Shown here: positions 6,105-11,728 of the stretch, piece by piece
Numbering within the stretch: position 1 is the first letter of the stretch
Layout of the letters: each line of letters opens with the position of its first letter
DNA from: Deltaproteobacteria bacterium
GTDB lineage: Bacteria; Desulfobacterota; BSN033; UBA1163
DNA: 11,728 nucleotides
Assembly (NCBI GenBank): GCA_016875155.1
Contig: VGSD01000042.1
Coordinates: forward strand, 1 to 11,728
Direction: 5' to 3'
The notes under the pieces: model-generated
What the model saw: only the letters and a program-made list of their open reading frames with translations
Database searches by the model: none
What the model was told of the DNA's origin: nothing
Made by a program: the position numbers and the translations under genes

Positions 6105-6186
6105 TCGTCTTATCGTCACCTCGTCTTGTGCCATTGTTTAATTAGTTTATGAGTGGCCGACGATAGGACTATTAGACAAGCGACAA
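6097..6186 (+). repeat. Imperfect palindrome of 8-nt units across the arsS stop codon
   Basis: TCGTC recurs every 8 bases at 6097, 6105, 6113 and 6121. Units starting GAC occur with the same period at 6159, 6167 and 6175 in the opposite sense. Bases 6099-6117 pair with 6159-6177 over 19 positions with one mismatch and a few G-U pairs, and an inner GCCA/TGGC may close the loop further. The arsS TGA (6102-6104) is inside the left arm. No T-run follows, so a rho-independent terminator is unlikely. The hairpin could dampen expression of the downstream glycosyltransferases or protect the arsS mRNA end. Confidence 0.6.
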
Positions 6187-6201
6187 TCTGACTGATTAAA
6201 A

Positions 6202-6888
6202 ATGACGAAGATCTCCATCATCTTGCCAATCTTCAATGAGGCCAATGGTATTGAGCCGACCCTCTATGGACTTCAGCCGTTTCGAGCCGAAGGCCATGAG
6301 GTGATCGTTGTTGATGGTGGGAGCAGGGATGATTCTGCCCTCTTATCCATACCGCTTGCAGATCGAGTCATCACTGCCGAGCGGAGTCGCTCACGGCAGA
6401 TGAATGCCGGAGCAGAGATGGCTAAAGGGGATATCCTCCTCTTTTTACATGGGGACACTTTTTTACCGAAAGAAGCAACACAGCGAATTATTCATGGTAT
6501 AGAAAAAAAGGGGAGAAATTGGGGACGTTTTGATGTGAGACTTTCAGGGAAACATCCCATCTTACGAGCCGTGGAGTTGTTCATGAACTGGCGCTCTCGA
6601 CTCACCGGCATTGCCACCGGAGATCAAGCGATCTTCGTTCGCCGGGACCTCTTTGAATCCATTGGTGGTTTCCCAGAGATTTCTCTGATGGAGGACATCG
6701 CTTTGAGCAAAATCCTGAAGCGCTATGGTCCCCCCTTGTGCCTTCGGGAGCGGGTCCTCACCTCGAGCCGTAGATGGGAGAACAATGGGGTGATTCGCAC
6801 GATATTTCATATGTGGTATTTACGCCTGGCCTATTTCATGGGAGCAGACCCAAATCACCTTGCTCTCATGTATAGACCAACAAGATAG
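6202..6888 (+). CDS. Family 2 glycosyltransferase of arsenosugar biosynthesis (TIGR04283 type)
   Basis: A GT-A-fold glycosyltransferase of 228 residues with no membrane segment of note. Visible motifs are ILPIFNEANGI (7-17), VDGGSRDDS (37-45), the metal/nucleotide-sugar motif LHGDT (82-86), TGDQAIFVRR (139-148), MEDIALS (163-169) with the probable catalytic acid region, and RRWENNGVIRT (190-200). The run GGFPEISLMEDIAL and the ending LRLAYFMGADPNHLA match my memory of the TIGR04283 family, which co-occurs with ArsS. It presumably acts on the sugar part of the arsenosugar; donor and acceptor are not established. It lies 97 bases after arsS, across the palindrome, and 2 bases before the next gene. 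No strong Shine-Dalgarno is seen before the ATG, so it may depend on translation from upstream. Confidence 0.9.
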   Translation: MTKISIILPIFNEANGIEPTLYGLQPFRAEGHEVIVVDGGSRDDSALLSIPLADRVITAERSRSRQMNAGAEMAKGDILLFLHGDTFLPKEATQRIIHGIEKKGRNWGRFDVRLSGKHPILRAVELFMNWRSRLTGIATGDQAIFVRRDLFESIGGFPEISLMEDIALSKILKRYGPPLCLRERVLTSSRRWENNGVIRTIFHMWYLRLAYFMGADPNHLALMYRPTR

Positions 6889-6890
6889 CT

Positions 6891-7508
6891 ATGGAAAGAA
6901 TAGATTGCCGTCTCATGGTCTTTGCAAAAGCGCCTATTCCGGGAAGGGTAAAAACCCGTCTGATCCCTGTCATGGGAGAAGAGCCTGCCTCAGAACTTTA
7001 TGAAAAGATGGTTTCCCACTGTCTTGCCGAGGGGATCAAGGCTGGCGTCGGTCCGGTTGATCTTTGGTGTGCACCTTCTTCTGATCATCCATTTTTCATC
7101 CACTGTGAAGAAAAATTTCAGGTGAAACTTCATGACCAACCTGAAGGTGATCTCGGCCAACGAATGGGGTATGCCTTTTCTGAAACATTGAAAATATCCA
7201 CTTATGCCCTTCTGATGGGAGGCGATTGCCCTTCTCTGACACCTGCGGATATCAGGGCGGCAAAAGCCGAACTGGAGAAAGATCATGATGCAGTGATCAT
7301 TCCTGCGGAGGACGGTGGGTATGTTCTTCTCGGGTTACGTCGTTATGCGGAAGAATTATTTTCCGGAATTTCCTGGGGGACCGAATCCGTCTTCAAACAG
7401 ACCCGGATGCGTCTGCGTGGTTTGGGATGGCAATGGCACGAGTTGCCGGAACGCTGGGATGTGGACCGGCCAGAGGATTTACGACGGATCATATCCATGC
7501 CCGTTTAA
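6891..7508 (+). CDS. DUF2064/CofC-like nucleotidyl- or glycosyltransferase of arsenosugar biosynthesis (TIGR04282 type)
   Basis: A GT-A/nucleotidyltransferase-fold protein of 205 residues. Motifs are FAKAPIPGRVKTRL (11-24, a nucleotide-binding loop like that of CofC and MobA), GDLGQRM (86-92), GGDCPSL (110-116, with the metal-binding Asp), PAEDGGYVLLG (138-148), and the C-terminal WDVDRPEDL (189-197). These are the hallmarks of DUF2064. The pairing with ArsS and the preceding GT2 gene places it in the TIGR04282 arsenosugar group. It may make an activated sugar or transfer one; the reaction is unproven. It starts 2 bases after the GT2 stop, so the two are translationally coupled. Confidence 0.9.
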   Translation: MERIDCRLMVFAKAPIPGRVKTRLIPVMGEEPASELYEKMVSHCLAEGIKAGVGPVDLWCAPSSDHPFFIHCEEKFQVKLHDQPEGDLGQRMGYAFSETLKISTYALLMGGDCPSLTPADIRAAKAELEKDHDAVIIPAEDGGYVLLGLRRYAEELFSGISWGTESVFKQTRMRLRGLGWQWHELPERWDVDRPEDLRRIISMPV

Positions 7509-7553
7509 ATAAAAAATGATGTACATTAGAAATAAATCATTAAGGAAGTTCAA

Positions 7554-7814
7554 ATGAAAGTGGTGGGGATTTTACTCATCATCGCAATTCTTTTTTCTTA
7601 TGTCCCTATTGTCCCTGCGGATGATTGTCCGGATACCGGACACTCAGGGAATATGAAATTGGATTGCGGAAGCGTTTTTCACTGCCCGATCATCTACAAT
7701 CCAGCCATGCCTGAAATATCAACCTTGACAATCAATGGCTGGTTGAAGTTGATGCCAGAGATATCGAAGATAGAAGAATTGCCAAATTTCATCTTTCACC
7801 CCCCAAAAGCTTAA
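7554..7814 (+). CDS. Small secreted Cys-containing protein next to the metal-efflux operon
   Basis: I do not recognise a named family. The 86-residue product has a clear signal peptide (hydrophobic 3-18, cleavage likely after VPA at residue 22). The mature part of about 64 residues begins DDCPDTGH, then KLDCGSVFHCP. It therefore has three cysteines and two histidines packed into its first 23 residues, plus a Pro-rich tail FHPPKA. The AAGGAAG Shine-Dalgarno (7541-7547) supports the ATG. Such a cluster could bind a metal or form a disulfide in the periplasm. Its position before a CusCBA-type system suggests a metal-related accessory, but a terminator-like element lies between them, so it is probably transcribed separately or as the last gene of the arsenosugar unit. 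Confidence 0.65.
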   Translation: MKVVGILLIIAILFSYVPIVPADDCPDTGHSGNMKLDCGSVFHCPIIYNPAMPEISTLTINGWLKLMPEISKIEELPNFIFHPPKA

Positions 7815-8205
7815 TTCAAAATAGATTGATTGACAGGGATGAAGGAATATGGCACAAGGATTGCTTATAAAATATGTAAAGAATAGATAATTTGAGATAA
7901 ATTTCTCCGGGTTCGGAGAGAATAAAGCAATCATATATTTGTAAGTTAAAGGAATAGAAAAGAAAAGCTCTTGGCCGGGGTCTAATGAAAATTAGGCCCA
8001 ACCTGCTAACGCCTTCACCCCCCTAAAGGTTTAGCTATTTGGCCAGGAGCTTTTTGTTTATATATTAGGCAGTATGGGTCGTAAAGAATACATTGGCTTA
8101 AACCTTTAAAAATCAGTTAGTTTTTTAATTATCTGTTTCTTATTTGATCATATTTGGTGTAAAATTAATCGTATCTTAAATTCCAAATAGAAAGAAGGTA
8201 GAAAG
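7815..8205 (+). other. Non-coding gap of 391 bp between the small secreted protein and cusC
   Basis: AT-rich sequence without a credible gene. It contains the structured terminator-like copy B (7963-8058). Downstream of that the sequence is very AT-rich, as expected for a promoter region of the efflux operon. The best pair I can see is TTGGTG (8154-8159) and TAAATT (8177-8182) with 17 bases between, but both boxes are weak. The Shine-Dalgarno AGAAGG for cusC is at 8192-8197. I see no clear operator palindrome for a metal regulator. Confidence 0.5.
7963..8058 (+). terminator. Structured terminator-like element, copy B (three-way junction)
   Basis: Outer arms 7963-7976 and 8041-8054 pair over 14 positions with one G-U. 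Inside are two hairpins. The first is a 9-bp stem (7978-7986 with 7991-7999) capped by a GAAA tetraloop. The second is GCTAA/TTAGC (8005-8009 with 8031-8035) plus CCTT/AAGG (8012-8015 with 8026-8029), around the loop CACCCCCCTA. A run of five T (8051-8055) closes the element, as in a rho-independent terminator. Bases 8004-8029 are identical to 4303-4328 of copy A, whereas the outer arms differ. The GAAA hairpin is absent from copy A. Confidence 0.65.
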
Positions 8206-9486
8206 ATGGTGAAAAAGTTTATAAAATTCTTTGGACTAATCCTCTTTATCTCCATCATTTTCCTCTTTTTCATTTCTGAAGGACAAACAGAAGATTTTCG
8301 ATTAAATCTTAATCAGTTGATCGAGGAGGCCCTTCAGAATAACCCTGAGGTCTTAGCCTTTAAGAAGAAATGGGAAGCTTATAAGGAGAAACCATTTCAG
8401 GCGTCTGCCCTCGAAGACCCGATGCTTGGATTAGGGATTATCAGCCTTCCCACCAACTTTAGTTTCAAGGATGAGGATATGACGATGAAAGAGGTCTCCA
8501 TTTCTCAAAAATTTCCTTTTCCTGGGAAGAGGCCTTTGATGAAGGAGATGGCAGAGAAAGAGACGGAAGCTGTTTCTTCTGAGATTGAAGAGAGATCGAA
8601 TCGAATTGTCAAAGAGGTGAAAGCTGCTTACTATGACCTTGCCCATGTTCATCAGTCCATTGAGATCACGCAGAGGAATAAAGAGATTCTGGAGAGTTTT
8701 GTAAAGATTGCCGAGACTCAGTATAGCCTTGGGATGGGAATTCAGCAGGATGTGCTTAAAGCTCATGTCGAGGTTTCGAAGATGGTGGATGAACTGATCA
8801 TGCTGGGCCAGCGAAAGAGAGCTCTTGAGGCAAAATTGAATTCTATTTTAAACCGACCTCTGGAGACCAATGTGAGCAGGCCTGAGGAGTTGAGCATCAA
8901 GAAGCTTCCATTCACTTTCGAAGAACTCCAACGGATGGCGATTGAATTGAATCCCACTCTGAAGGGGATGAAGAAGATGGTTGAAGCAAAAGAGAAGGCC
9001 CATGCCCTGGCCAAGAGAGAATACTATCCTGATTTCAATGTTCGATTTGCTTATGGACAGAGGGACAACGGTCCGGAGATGAAACGCAGGGATATGCTGA
9101 CCGGAATGGTGGAGATCAATATCCCCATCTTCTATAAATCGAAACAGGACCGAAAGGTAGCAGAGACGAAAGCTGAAATCCAGGGCATCGAGGCCCAGTA
9201 CCGGGCAATGAAGAATGAGATCTTCTTCATGATCGCGGACATGGGCTCGATGATTCAGCGGACGGAGAGGCAATTGGAGCTTTATAAAACCGGGATTATC
9301 CCGCAGGCGAGCCTTCAGATCAATTCGGCGATAAGCGCCTACCGTGTGGGCAAGGCTGATTTTATGACCCTTCTGGACAGCCGGATGACGCTCTACCGGT
9401 ATGAGTTAGAGTATCACCAGGCTCTCGCCGATTATCACAAGAACGTGGCCAGCCTAGAGGCAGTCGTCGGAAGGCGTTTTGATTAA
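8206..9486 (+). CDS. cusC: Outer-membrane factor of a heavy-metal RND efflux system (TolC/CusC family)
   Basis: A TolC-like protein of 426 residues. Residues 1-28 are a strongly hydrophobic signal peptide without a lipobox cysteine, unlike E. coli CusC. Two outer-membrane-efflux repeats follow (about 33-220 and 235-420), rich in the heptad helices that build the periplasmic tunnel, each beginning with the family pattern (LNQLIEEALQNNPEV; TFEELQRMAIELNPTL). The ISQKFPFPGKR pattern (about 104-114) is typical of metal-efflux members. It should form the outer-membrane exit duct for the adaptor and pump encoded downstream. The start is supported by AGAAGG at 8192-8197. It lies 56 bases before cusB, with a palindromic repeat in that gap. 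Metal specificity cannot be read from this component. Confidence 0.88.
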   Translation: MVKKFIKFFGLILFISIIFLFFISEGQTEDFRLNLNQLIEEALQNNPEVLAFKKKWEAYKEKPFQASALEDPMLGLGIISLPTNFSFKDEDMTMKEVSISQKFPFPGKRPLMKEMAEKETEAVSSEIEERSNRIVKEVKAAYYDLAHVHQSIEITQRNKEILESFVKIAETQYSLGMGIQQDVLKAHVEVSKMVDELIMLGQRKRALEAKLNSILNRPLETNVSRPEELSIKKLPFTFEELQRMAIELNPTLKGMKKMVEAKEKAHALAKREYYPDFNVRFAYGQRDNGPEMKRRDMLTGMVEINIPIFYKSKQDRKVAETKAEIQGIEAQYRAMKNEIFFMIADMGSMIQRTERQLELYKTGIIPQASLQINSAISAYRVGKADFMTLLDSRMTLYRYELEYHQALADYHKNVASLEAVVGRRFD

Positions 9487-9541
9487 TCCCCTCTTCCCCC
9501 CCCTTTTCATAAAGGGGGGTAGGGGGGATTTGGGAGGGAAA
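9487..9541 (+). repeat. C/G-run palindromic repeat directly before cusB
   Basis: CCCCCCTTT (9498-9506) pairs with AAAGGGGGG (9511-9519) over 9 bases around a TCAT loop. It is followed by TA and a second run of six G (9522-9527), then ATTTGGGAGGG. This matches a widespread intergenic repeat type I associate with deltaproteobacterial and similar genomes; I cannot confirm copy number here. The terminal GGGAGGG (9532-9538) sits 4 bases before the cusB ATG and probably serves as its Shine-Dalgarno. Confidence 0.7.
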
Positions 9542-9542
9542 A

Positions 9543-10775
9543 ATGAAAAGATCATTATTGCTGATTCTCTTTTTAATCCTACCCTGGTTGATTATGGGGT
9601 GTGGAAAAGATACGACCACTCATTCCGCAAGCGGATCCGCCTCTGGCGGAAAAGAGCATCAACCAGATGTAAAAAAGGAAGCAAAGAGAGCGGATGATTT
9701 GGACATCAAAGGACTCACCATGGAGTCGATCCAGAAAGAAGGAAAGATGCAGGAGGTTACTCCTGGGGCTGTCCAGATCTCTCCGGAACGGCAACAACTG
9801 ATCGGTGTGAAAATCGGAAAGGTTGAGATGAGACCACTTGAGAAGATCATCCGGGCCGTAGGGAGGGTGGATTACGATGAGAGAAAAGTGGTCACGGTTT
9901 CACCCAAAATCGGTGGCTGGATCGAAGACCTCTATGTCGATTTCACAGGAAGATACGTGAAACAGGGAGAATCTCTTCTCACGATCTACAGCCCGGAACT
10001 CGTCTCCACTCAGGAGGAGTATCTGATCGCTTTGCGGGCGAAGAAGGATCTGGTGAAGAGTCCATTTTCAGAGGTAGCAGCAAGCGGGAACTCTCTTGCG
10101 GAGTCTGCCAGACGCCGTCTCAAATTATGGGACATCAGCGACGATCAAATCAAGAAACTTGAGGAGAGCGGTCAGGTGAGCAAAACGCTTACTCTCCAAT
10201 CCCCCTTTAGCGGATTTGTTCTCGAAAAGATGGCCTATAAAGGGATGAGCGTAATGCCTGGGATGGCCCTGTTCAAACTCGCAGACCTCTCAGCCATATG
10301 GCTCTATGCAGATATCTATGAATATGAAATTCCCTTTATTAAGTTAGGCCAACAGGCATCTATTGAGTTATCCTATCTCCCCGGGGAGATTTTCTCAGGA
10401 AAAGCGATCTATATCTATCCCTCTCTGGACCCAAACACTCGAACCGCAAAGATAAGGTTTGAGTTTCCAAACCCTCACGGAAAACTGAAACCTGAGATGT
10501 ATGCCAATGTGGAGATCAAAATCCATTTAGGGACCAGATTGGTCGTCCCTGAAGGAGCGGTTATCGATACGGGTATCCGGCAGATGGTCATCATAGACAA
10601 AGGCGAGGGATATTTTGAACCGAGAGAGGTGAATGTCGGCGCCAAAGTTGATGATTACTATGAGGTCTTAAAAGGTCTCAAAGTTGGTGAACGTGTGGTG
10701 ACGAGCGCCAACTTCCTGATTGACTCCGAATCGAAGTTCAAAGAAGCGGTTGGAGCACCGGGGCATGCTCATTAG
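9543..10775 (+). CDS. cusB: RND efflux periplasmic adaptor, lipoprotein (CusB family)
   Basis: A membrane-fusion protein of 410 residues. The signal peptide ends in a lipobox LIMGC, so Cys20 is probably lipidated and the protein anchored to the inner membrane facing the periplasm. A polar linker with scattered His, Ser and Lys (21-75) leads to the adaptor core: VGRVDYDERKVVTVSPKIGGWIEDLYV (strand and lipoyl half, written in parts from about residue 105), a helical hairpin (about 150-210), the second lipoyl half LQSPFSGFVLEK, and the beta-barrel with KLADLSAIWLYADIYE. The C-terminus ends GHAH, a possible weak metal site. There is no N-terminal heavy-metal-binding domain of the YxCPMHP type. 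It links the pump to the outer-membrane factor. It is cusB-like in order and sequence, but Cu/Ag versus Zn/Co/Cd export cannot be settled from it. Confidence 0.9.
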   Translation: MKRSLLLILFLILPWLIMGCGKDTTTHSASGSASGGKEHQPDVKKEAKRADDLDIKGLTMESIQKEGKMQEVTPGAVQISPERQQLIGVKIGKVEMRPLEKIIRAVGRVDYDERKVVTVSPKIGGWIEDLYVDFTGRYVKQGESLLTIYSPELVSTQEEYLIALRAKKDLVKSPFSEVAASGNSLAESARRRLKLWDISDDQIKKLEESGQVSKTLTLQSPFSGFVLEKMAYKGMSVMPGMALFKLADLSAIWLYADIYEYEIPFIKLGQQASIELSYLPGEIFSGKAIYIYPSLDPNTRTAKIRFEFPNPHGKLKPEMYANVEIKIHLGTRLVVPEGAVIDTGIRQMVIIDKGEGYFEPREVNVGAKVDDYYEVLKGLKVGERVVTSANFLIDSESKFKEAVGAPGHAH

Positions 10776-10837
10776 ATAGAAAATAACGTGACCGTGTCCG
10801 TGTTTAATGGAATTTTAGATAGAAAATCCCCAAGTAT

Positions 10838-10876
10838 CTCCCTCTCCCCTAGCGGGAGAGGGCGGGGGTGAGGGGA
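10838..10876 (+). repeat. GGGAGAGGG palindromic repeat directly before cusA
   Basis: CCCTCTCCC (10840-10848) pairs perfectly with GGGAGAGGG (10854-10862) around a CTAGC loop, followed by the tail CGGGGGTGAGGGG (10863-10875). This is a second common hairpin repeat type, unrelated in sequence to the one before cusB. Its tail GAGGGG (10870-10875) is 8 bases from the cusA ATG and is the only good Shine-Dalgarno candidate there. Confidence 0.7.
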
Positions 10877-10883
10877 ACCAGAT

Positions 10884-11728
10884 ATGATTGAAAAAATTAT
10901 CGAGATCTGTGCGAAGAACCGGTTCATGGTTTTCACCGTCGTTCTGTTGGCGATGTTAGGAGGGGTCTATGCGATCAAACATATCCCCCTCGATGCCGTG
11001 CCGGATATCTCCGATGTCCAGGTGATCGTCTATACTCCGTGGGAGGGAAGAAGTCCTGATTTAGTGGAGGATCAGGTGACTTATCCCATTGTCTCATCCC
11101 TCATCTCAGCGCCCAAAGTGAGGACGGTGAGGGGATTTTCCGATTTTGGGTTTTCTTATGTCTATGTGGTCTTTGAGGATGGCACGGATATCTACTGGGC
11201 GAGGTCGAGAGTCCTCGAATATATGCAGCAGATCACCGGAAAGCTTCCGGAAGGCGCCAATCCAACCCTTGGACCTGATGCGACCGGAGTGGGTTGGGTC
11301 TATACCTATGCCCTGGTCGATGAGAGCGGAAAGCATGACCTTGCGTATCTCCGCACCCTTCAGGACTGGTATCTGCGTTATTCCCTGTCCAGCGTTGAGG
11401 GGGTCGCTGAGGTGGCCAGCGTCGGTGGATTTGTGAAGCAATATCAGATCAATATTGATCCGAACCGGATGGCTGCCTATGGCATCTCTCTTAGAGAGGT
11501 GATGGAGCGGGTCAGGATGTCGAATGCGGATGTGGAGGGACGGCTCCTCGAATTCGGCGGTAGAGAGTATATGGTGAGGGGACGTGGCTACATCAAATCC
11601 ATCGAGGATATTCAGAAGATTGTTGTCGGCGGTAGAAGAGGGACTCCGATTCTTCTGAGGGACATTGCCCAGGTCAGCCTTGGGCCTGAGATCCGCAGGG
11701 GAATTGTGGAGATGGATGGGAAGGGTGA
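10884..11728 (+). CDS. cusA: Heavy-metal RND efflux pump, N-terminal 281 residues (CusA/CzcA family, cut by the window end)
   Basis: The open frame runs to the window edge without a stop; the full family length is about 1,040 residues, so roughly a quarter is present. The start is typical: MIEKIIEICAKNRFMV, first membrane helix about 13-31, then IPLDAVPDISDVQVIVYTPWEG (about 33-54, written here as the family landmark). Further family landmarks are DLVEDQVTYPI, VRGFSDFGFSYVYVVFEDGTD, and LGPDATGVGWVYTYAL. These identify the HME-RND group (TIGR00914), which exports monovalent or divalent metals using the proton gradient. The methionine relay or acidic residues that separate CusA (Cu/Ag) from CzcA (Zn/Co/Cd) lie beyond the window, so the symbol is by similarity only. 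The gene is 108 bases after cusB, with a palindromic repeat between. Confidence 0.9.
   Translation, partial: MIEKIIEICAKNRFMVFTVVLLAMLGGVYAIKHIPLDAVPDISDVQVIVYTPWEGRSPDLVEDQVTYPIVSSLISAPKVRTVRGFSDFGFSYVYVVFEDGTDIYWARSRVLEYMQQITGKLPEGANPTLGPDATGVGWVYTYALVDESGKHDLAYLRTLQDWYLRYSLSSVEGVAEVASVGGFVKQYQINIDPNRMAAYGISLREVMERVRMSNADVEGRLLEFGGREYMVRGRGYIKSIEDIQKIVVGGRRGTPILLRDIAQVSLGPEIRRGIVEMDGKG

Noticed and set aside
8144..8165. TTGATC / TAAAAT promoter before cusC
   Set aside because: Only 10 bases separate the two hexamers, too short for a sigma-70 promoter.
9496..9538. G-quadruplex from the G6 runs before cusB
   Set aside because: The G runs alternate with a complementary C8 run that should form the hairpin first, and the block matches a common palindromic repeat type, so a quadruplex claim is not needed.
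1..11728. tRNA, rRNA, CRISPR array or insertion sequence
   Set aside because: No cloverleaf, rRNA segment, regularly spaced direct repeat array or transposase-like frame was found by eye on either strand.

Overview
The window looks like a chromosomal segment of an anaerobic or microaerophilic Gram-negative bacterium, most likely Desulfobacterota/deltaproteobacterial or a similar lineage. The support is indirect: a probable selenoprotein, a Sec-exported rhodanese, a three-component RND efflux system that needs an outer membrane, arsenosugar genes, and G/C-rich hairpin repeats of kinds I associate with such genomes. All recognisable genes are on the + strand.

Region 1 (1-4360) is a sulfur-transfer operon that matches, gene for gene, the protein-thiocarboxylate cysteine pathway of Mycobacterium (CysO, MoeZ, Mec+, CysM). 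It holds a CysO-like ubiquitin-fold carrier fused after its Gly-Gly to a NIL domain (94-609), a rhodanese-E1 activating enzyme (678-1901), an exported two-domain rhodanese (1925-2902), a JAMM/Mec+ metallopeptidase (2911-3306) and a CysM-type cysteine synthase (3315-4325). The proposed logic is that the E1 adenylates the carrier tail, the rhodanese supplies persulfide sulfur, CysM adds the aminoacrylate, and the JAMM enzyme releases cysteine. Two features stand out. The E1 reading frame has an in-frame TGA exactly where the conserved cysteine of ThiF/MOCS3 belongs, followed by a SECIS-like hairpin, so it is probably a selenoprotein (Sec321). The carrier's Gly-Gly is also masked by about 80 residues, so a cleavage step seems necessary. 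The operon ends in a structured, terminator-like hairpin that overlaps the cysM stop codon.

Region 2 (about 4379-7508) is an arsenosugar biosynthesis cluster: a TVP38/DedA-like membrane protein, the radical SAM enzyme ArsS, and the two dedicated glycosyltransferase-type proteins (TIGR04283 and TIGR04282 types). No arsM methyltransferase is in view. An imperfect palindrome built of 8-nt units straddles the arsS stop codon.

Region 3 (7554-11728) starts with a small secreted Cys-containing protein. A 391-bp non-coding gap follows, holding a second copy of the structured terminator-like element (26 nt identical to the first). Then comes a CusCBA-type heavy-metal RND efflux operon: outer-membrane factor, lipoprotein adaptor, and the N-terminal 281 residues of the pump, cut by the window edge. 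Two different palindromic repeats sit directly before cusB and cusA and appear to supply their ribosome binding sites.
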